From contig JAVTVX010000031.1 of NCBI GenBank assembly GCA_033439265.1, positions 19,388,001 through 19,452,000 of the forward strand: 64,000 nucleotides of DNA. The letters run 5' to 3'. A model generated the notes under the pieces. That model made no database searches. It worked only from the letters and a program-made list of their open reading frames with translations, and was not told the DNA's origin. Numbering within the stretch: position 1 is the first letter of the stretch; each line of letters begins with the position of its first letter. Shown piece by piece: positions 43,423 through 54,450 of the stretch. This stretch comes from Dillenia suffruticosa (taxonomy: Eukaryota; Streptophyta; Magnoliopsida; Dilleniales; Dilleniaceae). The translations under genes were made by a program, and so were the position numbers.

Positions 43423-44755
43423 TCAGCAGGTTCTATTAAGGGCACAATTGATAGGACCTGCATCAGATGTCAAAGCGGGAACAAGTCCTCCAGGTGCAAC
43501 ATTAAAGTGTTGAGCAGGCATGTAGGCAGGCGAAAAAGTTCCCCAGCCAGATGGCACAAAGTAGCCTCCATTGTGAAAGATGTCCTTTGAAGATCTCCAC
43601 TTCCAATTCTTCCAATAAGCATTAGTTTCTCTCTTCGTAACTTGTTTGGAATTGGGATCATTTGGAGCTGTGTAGTAGTTTCCTTCACTTAAGATGGTTG
43701 GATCAGCGCTCCCACCAATCGCATACTTCAGCCACTCATCATACTTATTGTTGGCAACATGAGCATATCCAAATCTTACTCTGCAGTACCAAGAAAATTA
43801 TAAGAGAAAAGCAAATTCTAATAAACTAAAAAACACAATAAGTACTCACCGTGGCATCCTCTGAACTAGACCGCGGCCAAAATGGTTATAGACTACTGTC
43901 ACCCTCATGATCTTATCAGCGACATATTGATCATTATGTCCCAACAACATCACCTAGAATGATGATCAATTTTTCCATTTGCTATTAGGTTAAACTTTTG
44001 AAGTATGATCAAGTATAAAGAAAACTCGATTTTTAGCATACCTCGTCATGTTGTTGGAAGTAGTTGTTAGAAATGGTAATAGCAGTAGAAGCATGAATGA
44101 CATCAATCAAGCCATCAGCACAGCGAGCAAGGTAGCAATGATCAACCCAAACATAGGAAGACGCAAAGACACTAATGGCATCACCATCGGATCCCAACCT
44201 GTGACCAACATGATTGGGAGTACTCCTTACAAGGCCGGGCTTGCCGGGTGTACAATCATGAATACTGATGCCATGGACAATAACATGACTAACACCGGCA
44301 ATTGTTAGACAAGGTCCATAAGCAATCTCAACTTTTGCTCCTCTACCATCTATGGTCTTGTAACTATTGACCATGAGCTCATTTTTTAGAGTGATCAACA
44401 TGTCTTTGGCAAAAATGATCCACAAAGGCTGGTTTTGGATTGCCCCATATCTTAGAGTCCCTGGTTTGGGATTCACAGGTTCATCCGATGAATCTGTAAC
44501 GACATAAATTTTCCCAAACTTTCCTCCTATAGCATCTTTTCCAAACCCAATTGCACAATTAGCTAATGCTTGGCGATTTGAGGACCATTTTGGATTTGAT
44601 CTCCAACATGAGTCTATTGTGTTCATGACTTTCTTGTTGGTTTTAGGTGTGTTGTCGTAGTAGCTTGGTGAATAATAACTAGCTCTAGCCAATGTCGAAG
44701 CATTGTAAAGGATAAAAGACATGGCCAGGAGGAGAGAGAGTGGTGTACAGGCCAT
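43423..44755 (-). CDS. pectate lyase (polysaccharide lyase family 1)
   Basis: Three exons (44755-44042, 43953-43850, 43780-43423, TGA), 1176 nt, 391 aa. Secreted enzyme cleaving de-esterified homogalacturonan by beta-elimination with Ca2+. Signal peptide about 1-25; the start at 44755 is chosen over 44863 because it directly precedes the signal sequence. The parallel beta-helix domain contains [10 protein letters not shown] (78-87), the SDGDAISV and VWVDHC stretch (189-207), ADGLIDV (213-219) with Ca2+-site acidic residues, and RMPRVR (270-275), which holds the conserved active-site arginines. The C-terminus ends NCALNRTC. Length is typical for plant pectate lyase-like proteins, and the enzyme looks intact. 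The usual ADGL(I/V)D(A)-type sequence is [11 protein letters not shown] here, a mild divergence. Relatives act in pollen, pistil and fruit softening. Confidence 0.95.
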
Positions 44756-44800
44756 TGTTCTTGATTGAGTTGGGCAAGGAGTGAGAGAGAGAGGAGAGAG

Positions 44801-44810
44801 ATATATATAG
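44801..44810 (-). promoter_or_regulatory. TATA box of the pectate lyase gene
   Basis: CTATATATAT on the minus strand, 46-55 bp upstream of the ATG. This implies a very short leader, which contains a CT-rich stretch (44781-44800). Confidence 0.6.
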
Positions 44811-44919
44811 AAGGGAAAAGGTGGTGCCCACGATTTTGGGCTGCTGAAAGTTTTTGGGTTCATCGAGTTTGTTTGCTAGGATTTTGCAGTGAAACGTGCT
44901 TGCACGAGCCATAGTTTAA

Positions 44920-46560
44920 TATTTGACTCTCCAAATCTATGCTTCATTTTTCTTAATTAATGATTAATGATTTGGGTCAATGTACTAATCCAAGTTTTTA
45001 GGCATTGCTGTTGGATATGGAGACTTTAGAGGGAGGGAGATGTGGGGACTTGTGTTGCTTGGGAGTGAGTCCTTGGCAAGGGACATCTCACTCACGTAGA
45101 ATAAAATTTGCCGACAAACATTCAAATTTGAGGATAAACGTACTACAATAATTAGTCTGGTCCCATTTTGTAATGATCGGTGAGAATTGCACCTTATTCA
45201 ACTTACACACACGTTTGCTCTCCCCAAGGCTATGCTGCCTATATACGTGAGCAAGTTCTCCGTTTGGAAGCTAAACGTTGCACCAAAATAGTTTTCAGTC
45301 TCCCATAGCTATTCCAATAGCCCTGTCCTCCCCGCTACTTCCGCCGCCCGCCGCCTTAAGATGTATTTTTGTTTCTCTTCTCATTAGGGCAAAATTCTCG
45401 AGGTTCAAAAGATTTTGGATCCGGTTGGCCGCTTGCGAGTAGGGTCTAATTGTGATAGTATTTCATAAAATTGGATGCTAGTTGTTTCAATAAATGACAT
45501 TAATATTTATTAAATAAAATTTCGAGTTCAATTATTTTTGTAATAAAAATAGATGTTAGGAGAGTTTCGTCTCTTCAAATCTAATCTGACTCGACTAAAT
45601 TTAATTAGATTCAATATCATTATTGGATATTGATGTTTATAAAATGAAAAAAAAAAAAGGGATGTGGTAGAAGTCCAATAAACAAGGTCTTGGCTAATGT
45701 GCCCTTATAGCTCTTAGCTTGATCATCTTTCTCTTCTTTTGGTCCCTATTTTGATGGGTAATTTTGCAGTATAAGTTGTGTCCAATTTGAACACATAATA
45801 TGATTGTTAAGGTCTGATTCAATTGGGACATGTGTTTTATTTTAAATTTGTATCCCATTTAGATTTTCTTATTTATTTGTTTGCTGTGTTTTTTTAGGAT
45901 TATGACCCTCGGAAGACACAAAGCTAAAGAAAAAGATAAACCGACGAGGATTGCGAATAGGAGTTAATCGCAATATTAGTTTGTCCATCAAAAATATTGG
46001 TTGACTATTTTTGGGACTGGGAAATGTGCGAGTGGAAGGGCTAGCGTGTCTAGTTCGATTAGGGATAAATGTTATTAGGGTCGGGTTGGTAATTCAATTA
46101 TTATTATTATTATTTTTTTTCCGTTGTCACAACCCAGTCGACTAGGAAGCTTGGGCACTCGACTGGGAAGTTTGATGGTCGACTGGGAAAGATGGAAATT
46201 GTAATTCGAGAGAAAAAATGAGAATGAAAAAGAGAAAGCAGAGAGAGAATCTTTCCTCCTTATCTTTTTACAGACTATTTATGCAAATTATGGACTGATT
46301 ATTGAACTAATGTCAACAAATTTTGTTATTACAGTTTGTCTTAACTAACAATTGGTTCAAACCATTGAGATGTTAAGATAGTTTACTTAAAAGTAGCCAT
46401 TACTTTGAACTTTTGCTTCTGCTGTCCGTGATATTCTTCCCATTGAAAGGTCAAGCCTGCAACATGGACCTCAAATTTGTCTATTTGGTCTGAGCTATGC
46501 CTGTCCACCAGACCGGACCAGCTCCCAGAAACAACAGCATTAAGGCAAGGACTTCCTAAA
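44920..46560. other. intergenic, no gene seen
   Basis: Holds the upstream region of the pectate lyase, a type B dispersed repeat (45525-45655) and a possible degenerate LTR (46125-46350). No open frame of interest. Confidence 0.5.
46125..46350 (-). mobile_element. possible solo LTR, minus orientation
   Basis: Plus-strand ends TGTCACAACC and TTAACTAACA give TG...CA termini. In minus orientation it ends AGTCGACTGGGTTGTGACA, resembling the end of the LTR at 26861-27257, which has GTCGAC sites and ends TTGTGACA. Three CGACTGGGAA-type words recur inside. No PBS and no target-site duplication were found, so this is tentative. Confidence 0.3.
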
Positions 46561-46582
46561 CAGGCGAGGACTCGATGAACAG

Positions 46583-46655
46583 GCCGTCCTAGCTCAGCTG
46601 GTAGAGCGCATGGCTTTTAACCATGTGGTCGTGGGTTCGATTCCCACGGACGGCG
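46583..46655 (+). tRNA. tRNA-Lys (anticodon UUU)
   Basis: 73 nt without intron. The acceptor stem pairs GCCGTCC with GGACGGC (46648-46654), with a discriminator G at 46655. The A box region reads TAGCTCAGCTGGTAGAG. The anticodon stem CATGG/CCATG encloses the loop CTTTTAA with anticodon TTT at 46616-46618. The T arm GTGGGTTCGATTCCCAC contains the B box. A TTTT terminator follows at 46656-46659. All arms pair, so it looks functional. Confidence 0.95.
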
Positions 46656-46696
46656 TTTTACTTTAATTTCTCTTTGGACTCTTTTTCATATCTTGA

Positions 46697-46965
46697 AGTC
46701 AAAACTTGTACCCATTAATAGTTAACAGAGCACTGTGTTGGGTTAGATTTGACTTCCCAATAAAATAATAGCAAATCCGAGTGTTGACCACTAAGTTCAA
46801 TAAAAAGCACACTAAGCTATGATTAATTAAGTAAAAACAACAATTAGTTTCACTAATTACCTTTGTCGGCTCGAATGAAAAGCCAATCTTTTGATGCATA
46901 ATGGCATCACCCACGAGTAGCAATTAAACCCTTGTGTTTATATAAATCAACTGCCTATAATACTC
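46697..46965. repeat. STIG1-array intergenic block, copy 1
   Basis: Non-coding block recurring at 49215-49635, 50400-50760 and 54260-54450. Shared words include AAGTCAAA, GAGCACT or AAGCACTTTG, TTAGATTTGACTT, GTTGACC, and in the first three copies ACCCACGAG followed by a GTGTTTATATAAAT-like segment. It lies downstream of the first STIG1 gene. Confidence 0.7.
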
Positions 46966-47387
46966 AAACATAGATCCAAAATTCATACAGAATTAAAGTG
47001 TAACGTATATATAGAATTATTATTTCAAAAGGATAAAATTTAAATTTTTAAGAAGAAAATGAAATTAAAATTTTAAAATAATATTTATTCTGTCTTATGT
47101 AATGAGAAAATAGGTATCAAAAGAAATTTATCTCTTAAGAGTTCAACCTGTGTCAAATCAGATTTAATCGAAATTAACGTGATTATCAGATAATGATATT
47201 TTATTAAAAATAATAATATTTATTCTAATGGCAAAATGAATGGCCAAGGTACAGCTCATTTCCATAACTTGAAGAAAAACCAAGAGATAATAATCAATCA
47301 AATCTTGACCTATTACAATGAATTCCTAGCACCTGAAACCCATCCTTTATTGGGAATTAATTCTAAGAAAGAAATAATCTTTCTACT

Positions 47388-47849
47388 CTAAGCATAGTTG
47401 CACATGCCAAGAGAACACACATCACCTTTTTGGCACTTCTTGTTGCAACCCCCACAATGTTTCTTATTACTATTAGGGTTAACACAAGCACCTTTGCAAC
47501 AAATCTCAGTGTGTTTGCATTTCTTCCCACACATTCCACAATTATGTCTATCTGTTGTCACATTCACACACTTCTTCTTGCAACAGTCGGGTCCTGGACT
47601 TCCTTTGGCTCTGCATACTCTTGGGTACTTGTTGCACGTCATTTTTGCTTTTGAAGGACTTTGTGCCAGAAATCTACTAGCCCCTCTTAGTGAGTAAAAT
47701 TTTTCTGTTGCTTGGTCTGAATCAAAATCCTCATTTTCATCTTCATCAATTAGGGTTTCCTCCCCGTCTTGATCAATTGATGATGCTAGAAGAGTAGTAG
47801 CTAATGCCATGACAAGGGCTAGTACTAGAATGGCTTTTAGGCACTCCAT
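47388..47849 (-). CDS. STIG1-type cysteine-rich secreted protein, gene 1 (two modules)
   Basis: Intronless, 153 aa. Signal peptide about 1-23 (MECLKAILVLALVMALATT...), then an acidic linker rich in D/E (about 27-50). The conserved SRFLAQ motif follows, and then the STIG1 domain starting TCNKYPRVC. The domain has GPDCC followed by two CX2C-containing modules and ends CNYA. The mature protein has 16 cysteines, an even number fitting disulfide pairing. Related proteins are secreted to the stigma exudate or apoplast. Tomato STIG1 binds pollen receptor kinase LePRK2, and Arabidopsis GRI yields a peptide sensed by PRK5. Those roles are family knowledge; tissue of action here is unknown. It is closest to gene 2 (51908). 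Confidence 0.95.
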   Translation of the reverse strand: MECLKAILVLALVMALATTLLASSIDQDGEETLIDEDENEDFDSDQATEKFYSLRGASRFLAQSPSKAKMTCNKYPRVCRAKGSPGPDCCKKKCVNVTTDRHNCGMCGKKCKHTEICCKGACVNPNSNKKHCGGCNKKCQKGDVCSLGMCNYA

Positions 47850-47865
47850 GTTTGCGGATGTATGA

Positions 47866-47882
47866 GAGAGAGAGAGAGAGAG
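47866..47882 (-). repeat. CT tract in the leader of STIG1 gene 1
   Basis: About eight GA units on plus, 17 bp upstream of the ATG. Confidence 0.85.
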
Positions 47883-47959
47883 ATGTATTAGTGAATATTT
47901 TGTTCAATAATCTTTGAGGATGAACAAGTGGTGGTGAAGATTTGAGGGCATAAGAAGGG

Positions 47960-47967
47960 TTTATATA
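47960..47967 (-). promoter_or_regulatory. TATA box of STIG1 gene 1
   Basis: TATATAAA on the minus strand, 111 bp upstream of the ATG. The second gene has a TATA-like element at a similar distance. Confidence 0.65.
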
Positions 47968-48736
47968 GAGGTTTGGTTTGAAGGATTAGAGGGGATATTA
48001 GTGGGGTGGTCTAATTAAACGGCTCGATAAGGTTGGCATCCATTTTTATCACTTCACGAAGCTTGGTATTCATTCTTAGTTAGGTAAGGTTGGCATCCAT
48101 TTTTGTCACTTCACGAAGCTTCTTAACGCTGCGATTTTCAGTAGAGTTTGTGCATTTTGCTTGATTAAAAACAAAAGAACTTACTAAGATATTTTATGAA
48201 CCAAATTTTTTAACACCAATAACAATCTTAAGTGGGAAAATCGCAAATATATAACACTAGATTACCATAATCAAGCCAACTAAGCCCCCGCTCACCTTAT
48301 ATATTTTTTAAGAAAAATGTCTCCACCCGGAATCAAACATGCGTATATAAGGTAAATTATGAGTTGTCTAACTACTATACCATAATCCATTCTGTAATAT
48401 CTTTTTATTTTTTATTTATTATCTAACTCTCAATTTTGTTTTAAAATTAATCTCACTCTCACTTTTTTTTTAAAAAAAAATTTATCTTACTCTCATATTT
48501 TTTTTCTTATCTCACTCTCATCTTTTTATTTTCTTTACATTGGGGTAATTTTTTTCATTGAATATTTTCATTGAATTTTTCTAACCATTTAAATTTGACA
48601 TTGATTAAATTTGTGCTAAATAAAGAAATAAAATATTTCTTTGATTAATTAAGATAAAATAGCAAATTATTTTTTATTTACCCATTAAATTGAATAATAA
48701 AATAATAGAATAAAATAAAAAAATAAAAAAAATAAG

Positions 48737-49049
48737 CAATAGAAAAAATCCGTCACTAATCCGTCACTGATAGCTATATATATTTTGTTTTTTTTTTTTT
48801 CCTTCACTACTATACCGATGGATTAGTAATGATATTTTCTATCACTAAAAATTCCGTCGTTGATAAGTTTATAATTTTTTTTTCTTTTACTCTAGATCAC
48901 TACAATGATGGATTAGCGACGAAAATATTTTCGTTACTACTCTCTCGATAATTCATCCGACGTTAATCTGTTACAATTCTGTAGTTATTTATGATGGATT
49001 TTTTTGCGTCAGTAATTTTCTATCGTTGATACTCTATTTTTTTTTAGTG
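48737..49049 (-). mobile_element. CACTA-like transposon terminal fragment
   Basis: Dense short repeats in both orientations (ATCCGTCACTAA, GATGGATTAGCGACGA, ATTTTCTATC, TCCGTCG) resemble the subterminal arrays of CACTA transposons and the words at 26553-26815. It ends with TTTTTAGTG at 49049, i.e. CACTA when read from the other strand. The other end was not located, and no transposase is seen. Confidence 0.5.
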
Positions 49050-49214
49050 AAACTTTTTTAAAATTCTTATACATATTGAATACTCAACTGTAATTGGATT
49101 ATGGTTGGATAGTTATGATTTTCTGTAAGATAAAAAATAAAATAATCGGTGGCCCGTATATAACAATTTAATAATTACAAAGCGCTGTAATTCTTGCCTT
49201 GTTCCACAATTAAA

Positions 49215-49635
49215 TCCATCTCTATATTTATTCAAAATTTTCGCGCCAAATTTTTTTCCAACCTTAAGACAGACACCCTATCCTATGGTTTGCAAATGAT
49301 TGTCTTCCAAGTCAAAACTGGCGATGCAAATATGGTTACCGAAGCACTTTGTTGGAATAGCTTTGACTTTCCAATAAATTTAATAGCACTTAGACGCGTT
49401 GACCCCAATGTTCAGTATAAGCACATGAAGTTATAATTAATTAAGAAGCATAAAACAATTAGTCTCACTAATTAACAATAGGTTGGCGCGAACCAAAATG
49501 CCACACGTTTTGAAGCATAAATTAATATGTCTAAGGCATGACCCACGAGTGGTAATCAAATATTCGTGTTTATAAGGGGACCAAAAAAAAAAATATTCGT
49601 GTTTATATAAATTAAACTACCGCTCATATATACTC
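49215..49635. repeat. STIG1-array intergenic block, copy 2
   Basis: Most complete copy. It includes TCCAAGTCAAAACT, CAAATATGGTTACCGAAGCACTTTG, GACGCGTTGACC, AAGCATAAATTAATATG and GACCCACGAG. It is separated from copy 3 by a probable LTR (49740-50273). Confidence 0.75.
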
Positions 49636-49739
49636 GTATCATACAGTAGACAAATTATCATAAATATATTTTTATGTAATATTTATTTAATAAGGTTTTC
49701 AATGTTTTATATTGTTAAACATGATATGTATTGGGGGAG

Positions 49740-50273
49740 TGTTATATTTATTACGTTTTGTAATAACTCTGAGCCACCTGATATAGATATTCTCAAGTCT
49801 TAGGATTGATTTTTCAACTCGGATCTTAGGCTCAGACATAGGTGATGGCCCTAGGTCCGGCCGAAGTGTGTCTGAGAGGCCATGCAAGAGGAATTTCTTG
49901 GATAACAATGGTCAGTGTGAACCTTGTTTTCTCCTATTATCCAATTCTTCTCCTTGATGAGATGCACTCTCGGCATGCAATAAACTAAGGTTAATTTGTA
50001 TAGTGCATATGTATTTATCATGGCTAGATTATATAGGGTGTTTAGTACGGGATAAGAGATCTTGGAGTCTAAGGGCACAGGCCCATAAGTAGGCGGACAT
50101 AAAACATATGGACCTTCCCCATGTAGTAAATCCTTTTGGATGGTGTATGAACATGTGAAACAAACCATGAAAAGCCAATCAATTTGCTGTTATTCTTATA
50201 AGGAGTCTCTTGACATGAGACTTGGCTGCTCCTTAAGATTCCTCATATCTAACAAATATAAAGGACATTAACA
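49740..50273 (+). mobile_element. probable 3' LTR with polypurine tract
   Basis: Begins TGTTATATTT directly after a polypurine stretch TTGGGGGAG (49731-49739) and ends ATTAACA at 50273, giving TG...CA termini with a TGTTA/TAACA inverted repeat. Nothing retroviral-like is left upstream, so the element is truncated. Two minus-strand frames inside (49699-49908, 49851-50168) have no domains and are not called as genes. Confidence 0.45.
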
Positions 50274-50399
50274 CCTAGTTTGTTCAATGACCGGATACTA
50301 TTACTCCTTAAACAAGATTTTGAATTCAAGTTTTATATATAAAGAAAACAGATATAAAAAATTAAGGGTCCGATTAGAAAACAAATATAATGGATATCA

Positions 50400-50760
50400 A
50401 TTCCATGCTGTGTGAACGTCAAAACCTTGTGCCCCAAGAAAAGTCATTACCATATTTGTTCAAAATTGTTTTGCCAAATTGTTTTCCATGCTTTGAGACG
50501 GACCCTATAGTCTGCAAATAATCTCGTCCAAGTCAAAGCTTTTGGTATGGAAATATAGTTAGCAAAGCACTTTGCGGGATTAGATTTGACTTTTCAATAC
50601 AACTAGACGCGTTGACCACAAAGTCCAAGATAAGCATGTGAAGTTTTAACTGTAATTAGGAACCCATAATCCCACTTAATTCCCAATTAGTCTGATTTTA
50701 AGCATAAATTAACATGCCTAGGCAATGACCCACGAGGGCATTTCAAATACTTCATTGAAC
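50400..50760. repeat. STIG1-array intergenic block, copy 3
   Basis: Shares TCCAAGTCAAAGCT, AAGCACTTTGCGGGATTAGA, GACGCGTTGACC, AAGCATAAATTAACATG and GACCCACGAG with copies 1 and 2. It lies about 1.1 kb downstream of STIG1 gene 2. Confidence 0.75.
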
Positions 50761-51083
50761 TTTATAATATATATATTTTTTATAATTTTTATTGAATTAA
50801 TCCCAGGTGACGATAATACGAAATTGGGCCACGTCAGGTTCGAGCCAACTTTATATGTTTACATTTTATTTATTGTTTAATTAGATGGACAAAATGAATT
50901 ATAAATTAAATGAATCGAATTTTATATAATAATTTATATTAAAAAACAACTATTCTTGTGGATTACATGAACACATAGTACTAATAATAAGCTCTAGAAT
51001 CACAACTAATCAGATAAATTTTAGGTTAGGGAAGGACGTTGAGGTAAACGTTGAACAGCTGTGCTAAATTTATATAATAATTT

Positions 51084-51118
51084 ACATGTTGTTGTGGGTT
51101 TGATTCCCATGGATGGCG
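51084..51118 (+). pseudogene. tRNA-Lys 3'-half pseudogene
   Basis: ACATGTTGTTGTGGGTTTGA followed by TTCCCATGGATGGCG parallels the 3' half of the intact tRNA-Lys at 46583-46655, with several substitutions across variable loop, T arm and acceptor strand. The 5' half is not recognisable beyond an isolated CAGCTG. It lies in the same duplicated landscape, so it probably came from duplication of the array unit. Confidence 0.65.
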
Positions 51119-51907
51119 TGGTAAATTTAGATTTTTCAATCTTCCCATCTGGATTGCATGGAAACAGAAATGAATATCGATACAGAAAAACGATATTTTA
51201 TAAGAATATAAGAAATGAAAATGTGAAAAAATGCATAAATATAAAAATATAAAGATTTTTATGTACATATTAATTATTTTATAAAAATAATAACAATAAT
51301 CATCTTTTATAATAAAAATCTATAATTATCAAATCTATAATTATTAATTATAAGAAAAATAATATAAAAATAAAAATTTAATTAAATATTCAATATGAAA
51401 AATTTTGTAAATATAAAAAATATAAAAACTTTTATGTAAATATTTATTAATTTAATGTGTTTATATAATTTTAAATTATAAAATATATAAAAATATTATC
51501 TTCATAGATACAAGATCACCGTAACCATTCTTGAAGTATCTAGGAATATACCTAATTAACTTTTGGCCCCATATATATATTTTTTTTCCCTAAATCGAGG
51601 TTATGGGGTTGGCAACATTTTGGATAAGCAAAACCTCTCTGATTTGTATCCCAATTCAAAATGATATTTGATGATTTATATGAAAAATGAAAATCTGTGA
51701 ATTAAGAATTTATGTAAAGGCAGAGTTTAGTATTCACCCTGGCTTTGAGCAAAAACATAAACATGTATCATATTAATCAAACAACCTACAATTGAGACCC
51801 ATCAAAATTGTGATGAGTCACAACATAAGCTTATTGTTCACAAATACACTAAGAAGTGGCTGAAAAATTAATACTGCTTACAATAAAATGTATCCACAAG
51901 AAATTTC

Positions 51908-52366
51908 CTAGGCATAGTTGCAAATGCCAAAAGAACACACATCACCTTTTTGGCACTTTTTGTTGCAACCCCCACAATGTTTCATATTATTAGAAGGGTT
52001 CACACAAGAACCCTTGCAACAAATCTCAGAGTGTTTGCATTTCTTCCCACACATTCCACAGTTTTGTGTGTCTGTTGTCACATCCACACATTTCTTCTTG
52101 CAACAGTCTGGTCCTGCACTCCCTTTGGCTCTACACACTCTTGGGTACTTGTTGCATGTCATTTTGGATGGAGGGCTTTGTGCTAGAAATCTACTAGCCC
52201 CTCTTAGCGAGGAAAATTCTTCTGTTGATGGGGTTGAATCAAAATCCTCATTTTCGTCTTCATCGTTTATGGTTTCTTCCTCGTTTAGATCAACTGACGA
52301 TGCAAAAAGGGTCGCTGCTAAAGCCATGATAAGGGCAAGCACTAAAATGGACTTCAGGCACTTCAT
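51908..52366 (-). CDS. STIG1-type cysteine-rich secreted protein, gene 2 (two modules)
   Basis: Intronless, 152 aa. Signal peptide about 1-23 (MKCLKSILVLALIMALAAT...), acidic linker, SRFLAQ at about 58-63, then the STIG1 domain TCNKYPRVC...GPDCC...CNYA with 16 cysteines. It is a clear recent paralog of gene 1: the domain differs at only a handful of positions, while the linker varies more. The first module begins CVDVTTDTQNCGMCGKKC and the second CVNPSNNMKHCGGCNKKC. No defect is seen. Confidence 0.95.
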   Translation of the reverse strand: MKCLKSILVLALIMALAATLFASSVDLNEEETINDEDENEDFDSTPSTEEFSSLRGASRFLAQSPPSKMTCNKYPRVCRAKGSAGPDCCKKKCVDVTTDTQNCGMCGKKCKHSEICCKGSCVNPSNNMKHCGGCNKKCQKGDVCSFGICNYA

Positions 52367-52464
52367 GTTTGGGAGTGGAGGAGAGAGAGGAAGAGAGATA
52401 GAGATTTTGTTGAAATGGTTTTGAGATGAAGGAATGGTGGGGAACTTAGAGAGGTTTAAGAAGG

Positions 52465-52474
52465 GTATATATAG
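52465..52474 (-). promoter_or_regulatory. TATA box of STIG1 gene 2
   Basis: CTATATATAC on the minus strand, about 100 bp upstream of the ATG at 52366. Confidence 0.6.
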
Positions 52475-52539
52475 AAAAGGGAAATAGTTTGGTTTGGAGA
52501 GATCTTAGTGGGGTGGTCTAAATTTAACAGCTACATGTG

Positions 52540-54240
52540 TTGGTAAACCAAAGTTAGGCTCATGAAACCAATACTAAGAGAAAACATTGTAACTTGTTGG
52601 AAGGTACTATCGATTTTAAGGTGGGTATTCTATGGTCTATAGTTGGTTTTCCATTATTTGTCATCTCAGGAAGGTTCTATTGTCTACAATTTTTGGTAGA
52701 TTTTGTGCAAAAGAACCATACTAAGATACATTAGATAACTAAATTATAAACTAAAAATCTAATATTTGAAATTATATTGTATATATTGTGATCAGATCCT
52801 AGTCAATGGCACCAAACTTAGGATAGGAATATATATAAGTTCTACCAGAAACAAAGGAGTAATATTACATGTAGCAGATCAGTCGAAAACTAAATCAATA
52901 AAATAACGTTTGAATCAAATTTAAATAATTTTTAATCGATCAAAATATCTTTCCGATCAAGTAAAAGAATTTTTAAAATATCTTGAACTGAACTGTGTGA
53001 TGAAATTCGATTCATATGATTTTTGACTCATTTTGTTTTTATGACATCATTTAACGAAAAACCTAAAATTAATATGCTGCAAATTGATATTTTTGCCAAT
53101 TCAGTAGCAATTAGCTATGGCGTAAAAATTATTTTATGGAAAAATGTTATTCTCTTCCCTAAATGGGCTTAAATAATAGTGAAAAAATAATATATTTCTA
53201 TTTTATCAGATATGAAAACACTCTAATATAAGAATTTTTCCCTTTAAAAAAAAAAATAGTTAACCCTTTTAAACATGCAAGAGAAAGCATATCTCAAAAT
53301 GTCATAGAAAGGGCACTGCCATCTTCTTTATTTACTATACTACGATACTTTAACTTATTATTTCATATATTTTCAACAATTATATAAAAAAAAATTTACA
53401 TTTTATATTGTGTTGGACGGATTCATGTTCTTACTAAAAAGTCCTTTGGCACTTTTTTCTTTTATTTAAAAAATTTATTTTTTTTCAGAAATTATATGGC
53501 ACTCACAAATCAAATTCAAATCCCCTTAAAAAACCCAAAAATTATAATTACGTTAGTACATTTGAGTTTGAAGTTAGTAGTTTAGTTATTCAACACAAGG
53601 GTAATTCATCCATCATAGTCTAAGCACAAAATGGTTTACCATTTTTATATTAGATTATTACAAGGTAGAACAATTTCTAAAGGAGGAGTATGCAGGGCAA
53701 TGGGTAAAGGGAGCAAAGATTATAATTTTTTAAAAGTAAATAATATTTTATATGATTTTAATAGTATTTAAGGTTGCCACTAAACTTTTAATAATATTTA
53801 CCAAAATGCCATCAATTTTTTAAAAGAAATTATATGTATTATTAAATCATTTAAAAATTTTTTAAGAAATATTGAGCCCTCGGCTTCTTGGACTATCTGT
53901 ATAGGGGTACATCTAGGTATTGATCGATATTTTGTAAGTTTAATAATAAAATATTAAATTCATTTAATCAAAATCTCGAGTTAAATCTTAAGAATAAAAA
54001 AATAGACGCTTAGATAACTAACCCCTAAATTGAACTCTATAATATTCGAATCAAGTTAATTAGTTGGATAACTAAGATACCAGTGATGCTAAAAAATGGA
54101 TCCATTTGGTGGCTGTTCCCTCTTTTCTCTTCCATGACAACAAGAAATCCTTTCTTCGTCTCTAATGAAATAGTTTAGTAGTAATAACTCTTTCTTTAAT
54201 CCTATAATTTGTGATTGAAATCTTGTGCAGTCAAAAAAAG
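52540..54240. other. intergenic, no gene seen
   Basis: AT-rich DNA with an inverted type A dispersed repeat at 53935-54080. No gene or RNA recognised. Confidence 0.5.
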
Positions 54241-54259
54241 AAGTCCTTTCTTCCTAAAG

Positions 54260-54450
54260 GCATTAACATATAATTTCAAATTTGTTATGCCAAGCTATTT
54301 GAGACAGACCATACAACTTATGATTAATTCTCTTCTAAGTTACGCAAATATGGTTCACAAAGCACTTTGTTGCTTTAGATTTGACTTCCAATGAAATAAT
54401 TGACACTAAACGAATTGACGTAATTAATCCAAGAAAAGAACATTTCAACT
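54260..54450. repeat. STIG1-array intergenic block, copy 4 (partial)
   Basis: Retains CTTCTAAGTTACGCAAATATGG, AAGCACTTTGTTGCTTTAGA, TTTGACTTCCAATG and GAATTGACG, but lacks the CCCACGAG half. It is located 1.7 kb downstream of STIG1 gene 3. Confidence 0.6.

Noticed and set aside
43018-43590. Two plus-strand frames after the GUB_WAK gene
   Set aside because: The first begins beside the GUB_WAK stop in 3' UTR; the second is antisense to the pectate lyase exon 3.
49699-50168. Two overlapping minus-strand frames with some Cys and Pro
   Set aside because: They lie within a probable LTR and show no domain, start context or splice support.
51918-52424. 168-codon plus-strand frame (and similar at 47398-47697 and 61978-62376)
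   Set aside because: Exact antisense of STIG1 genes; cysteine-rich coding produces few stops on the opposite strand. The family match is on the minus strand only.
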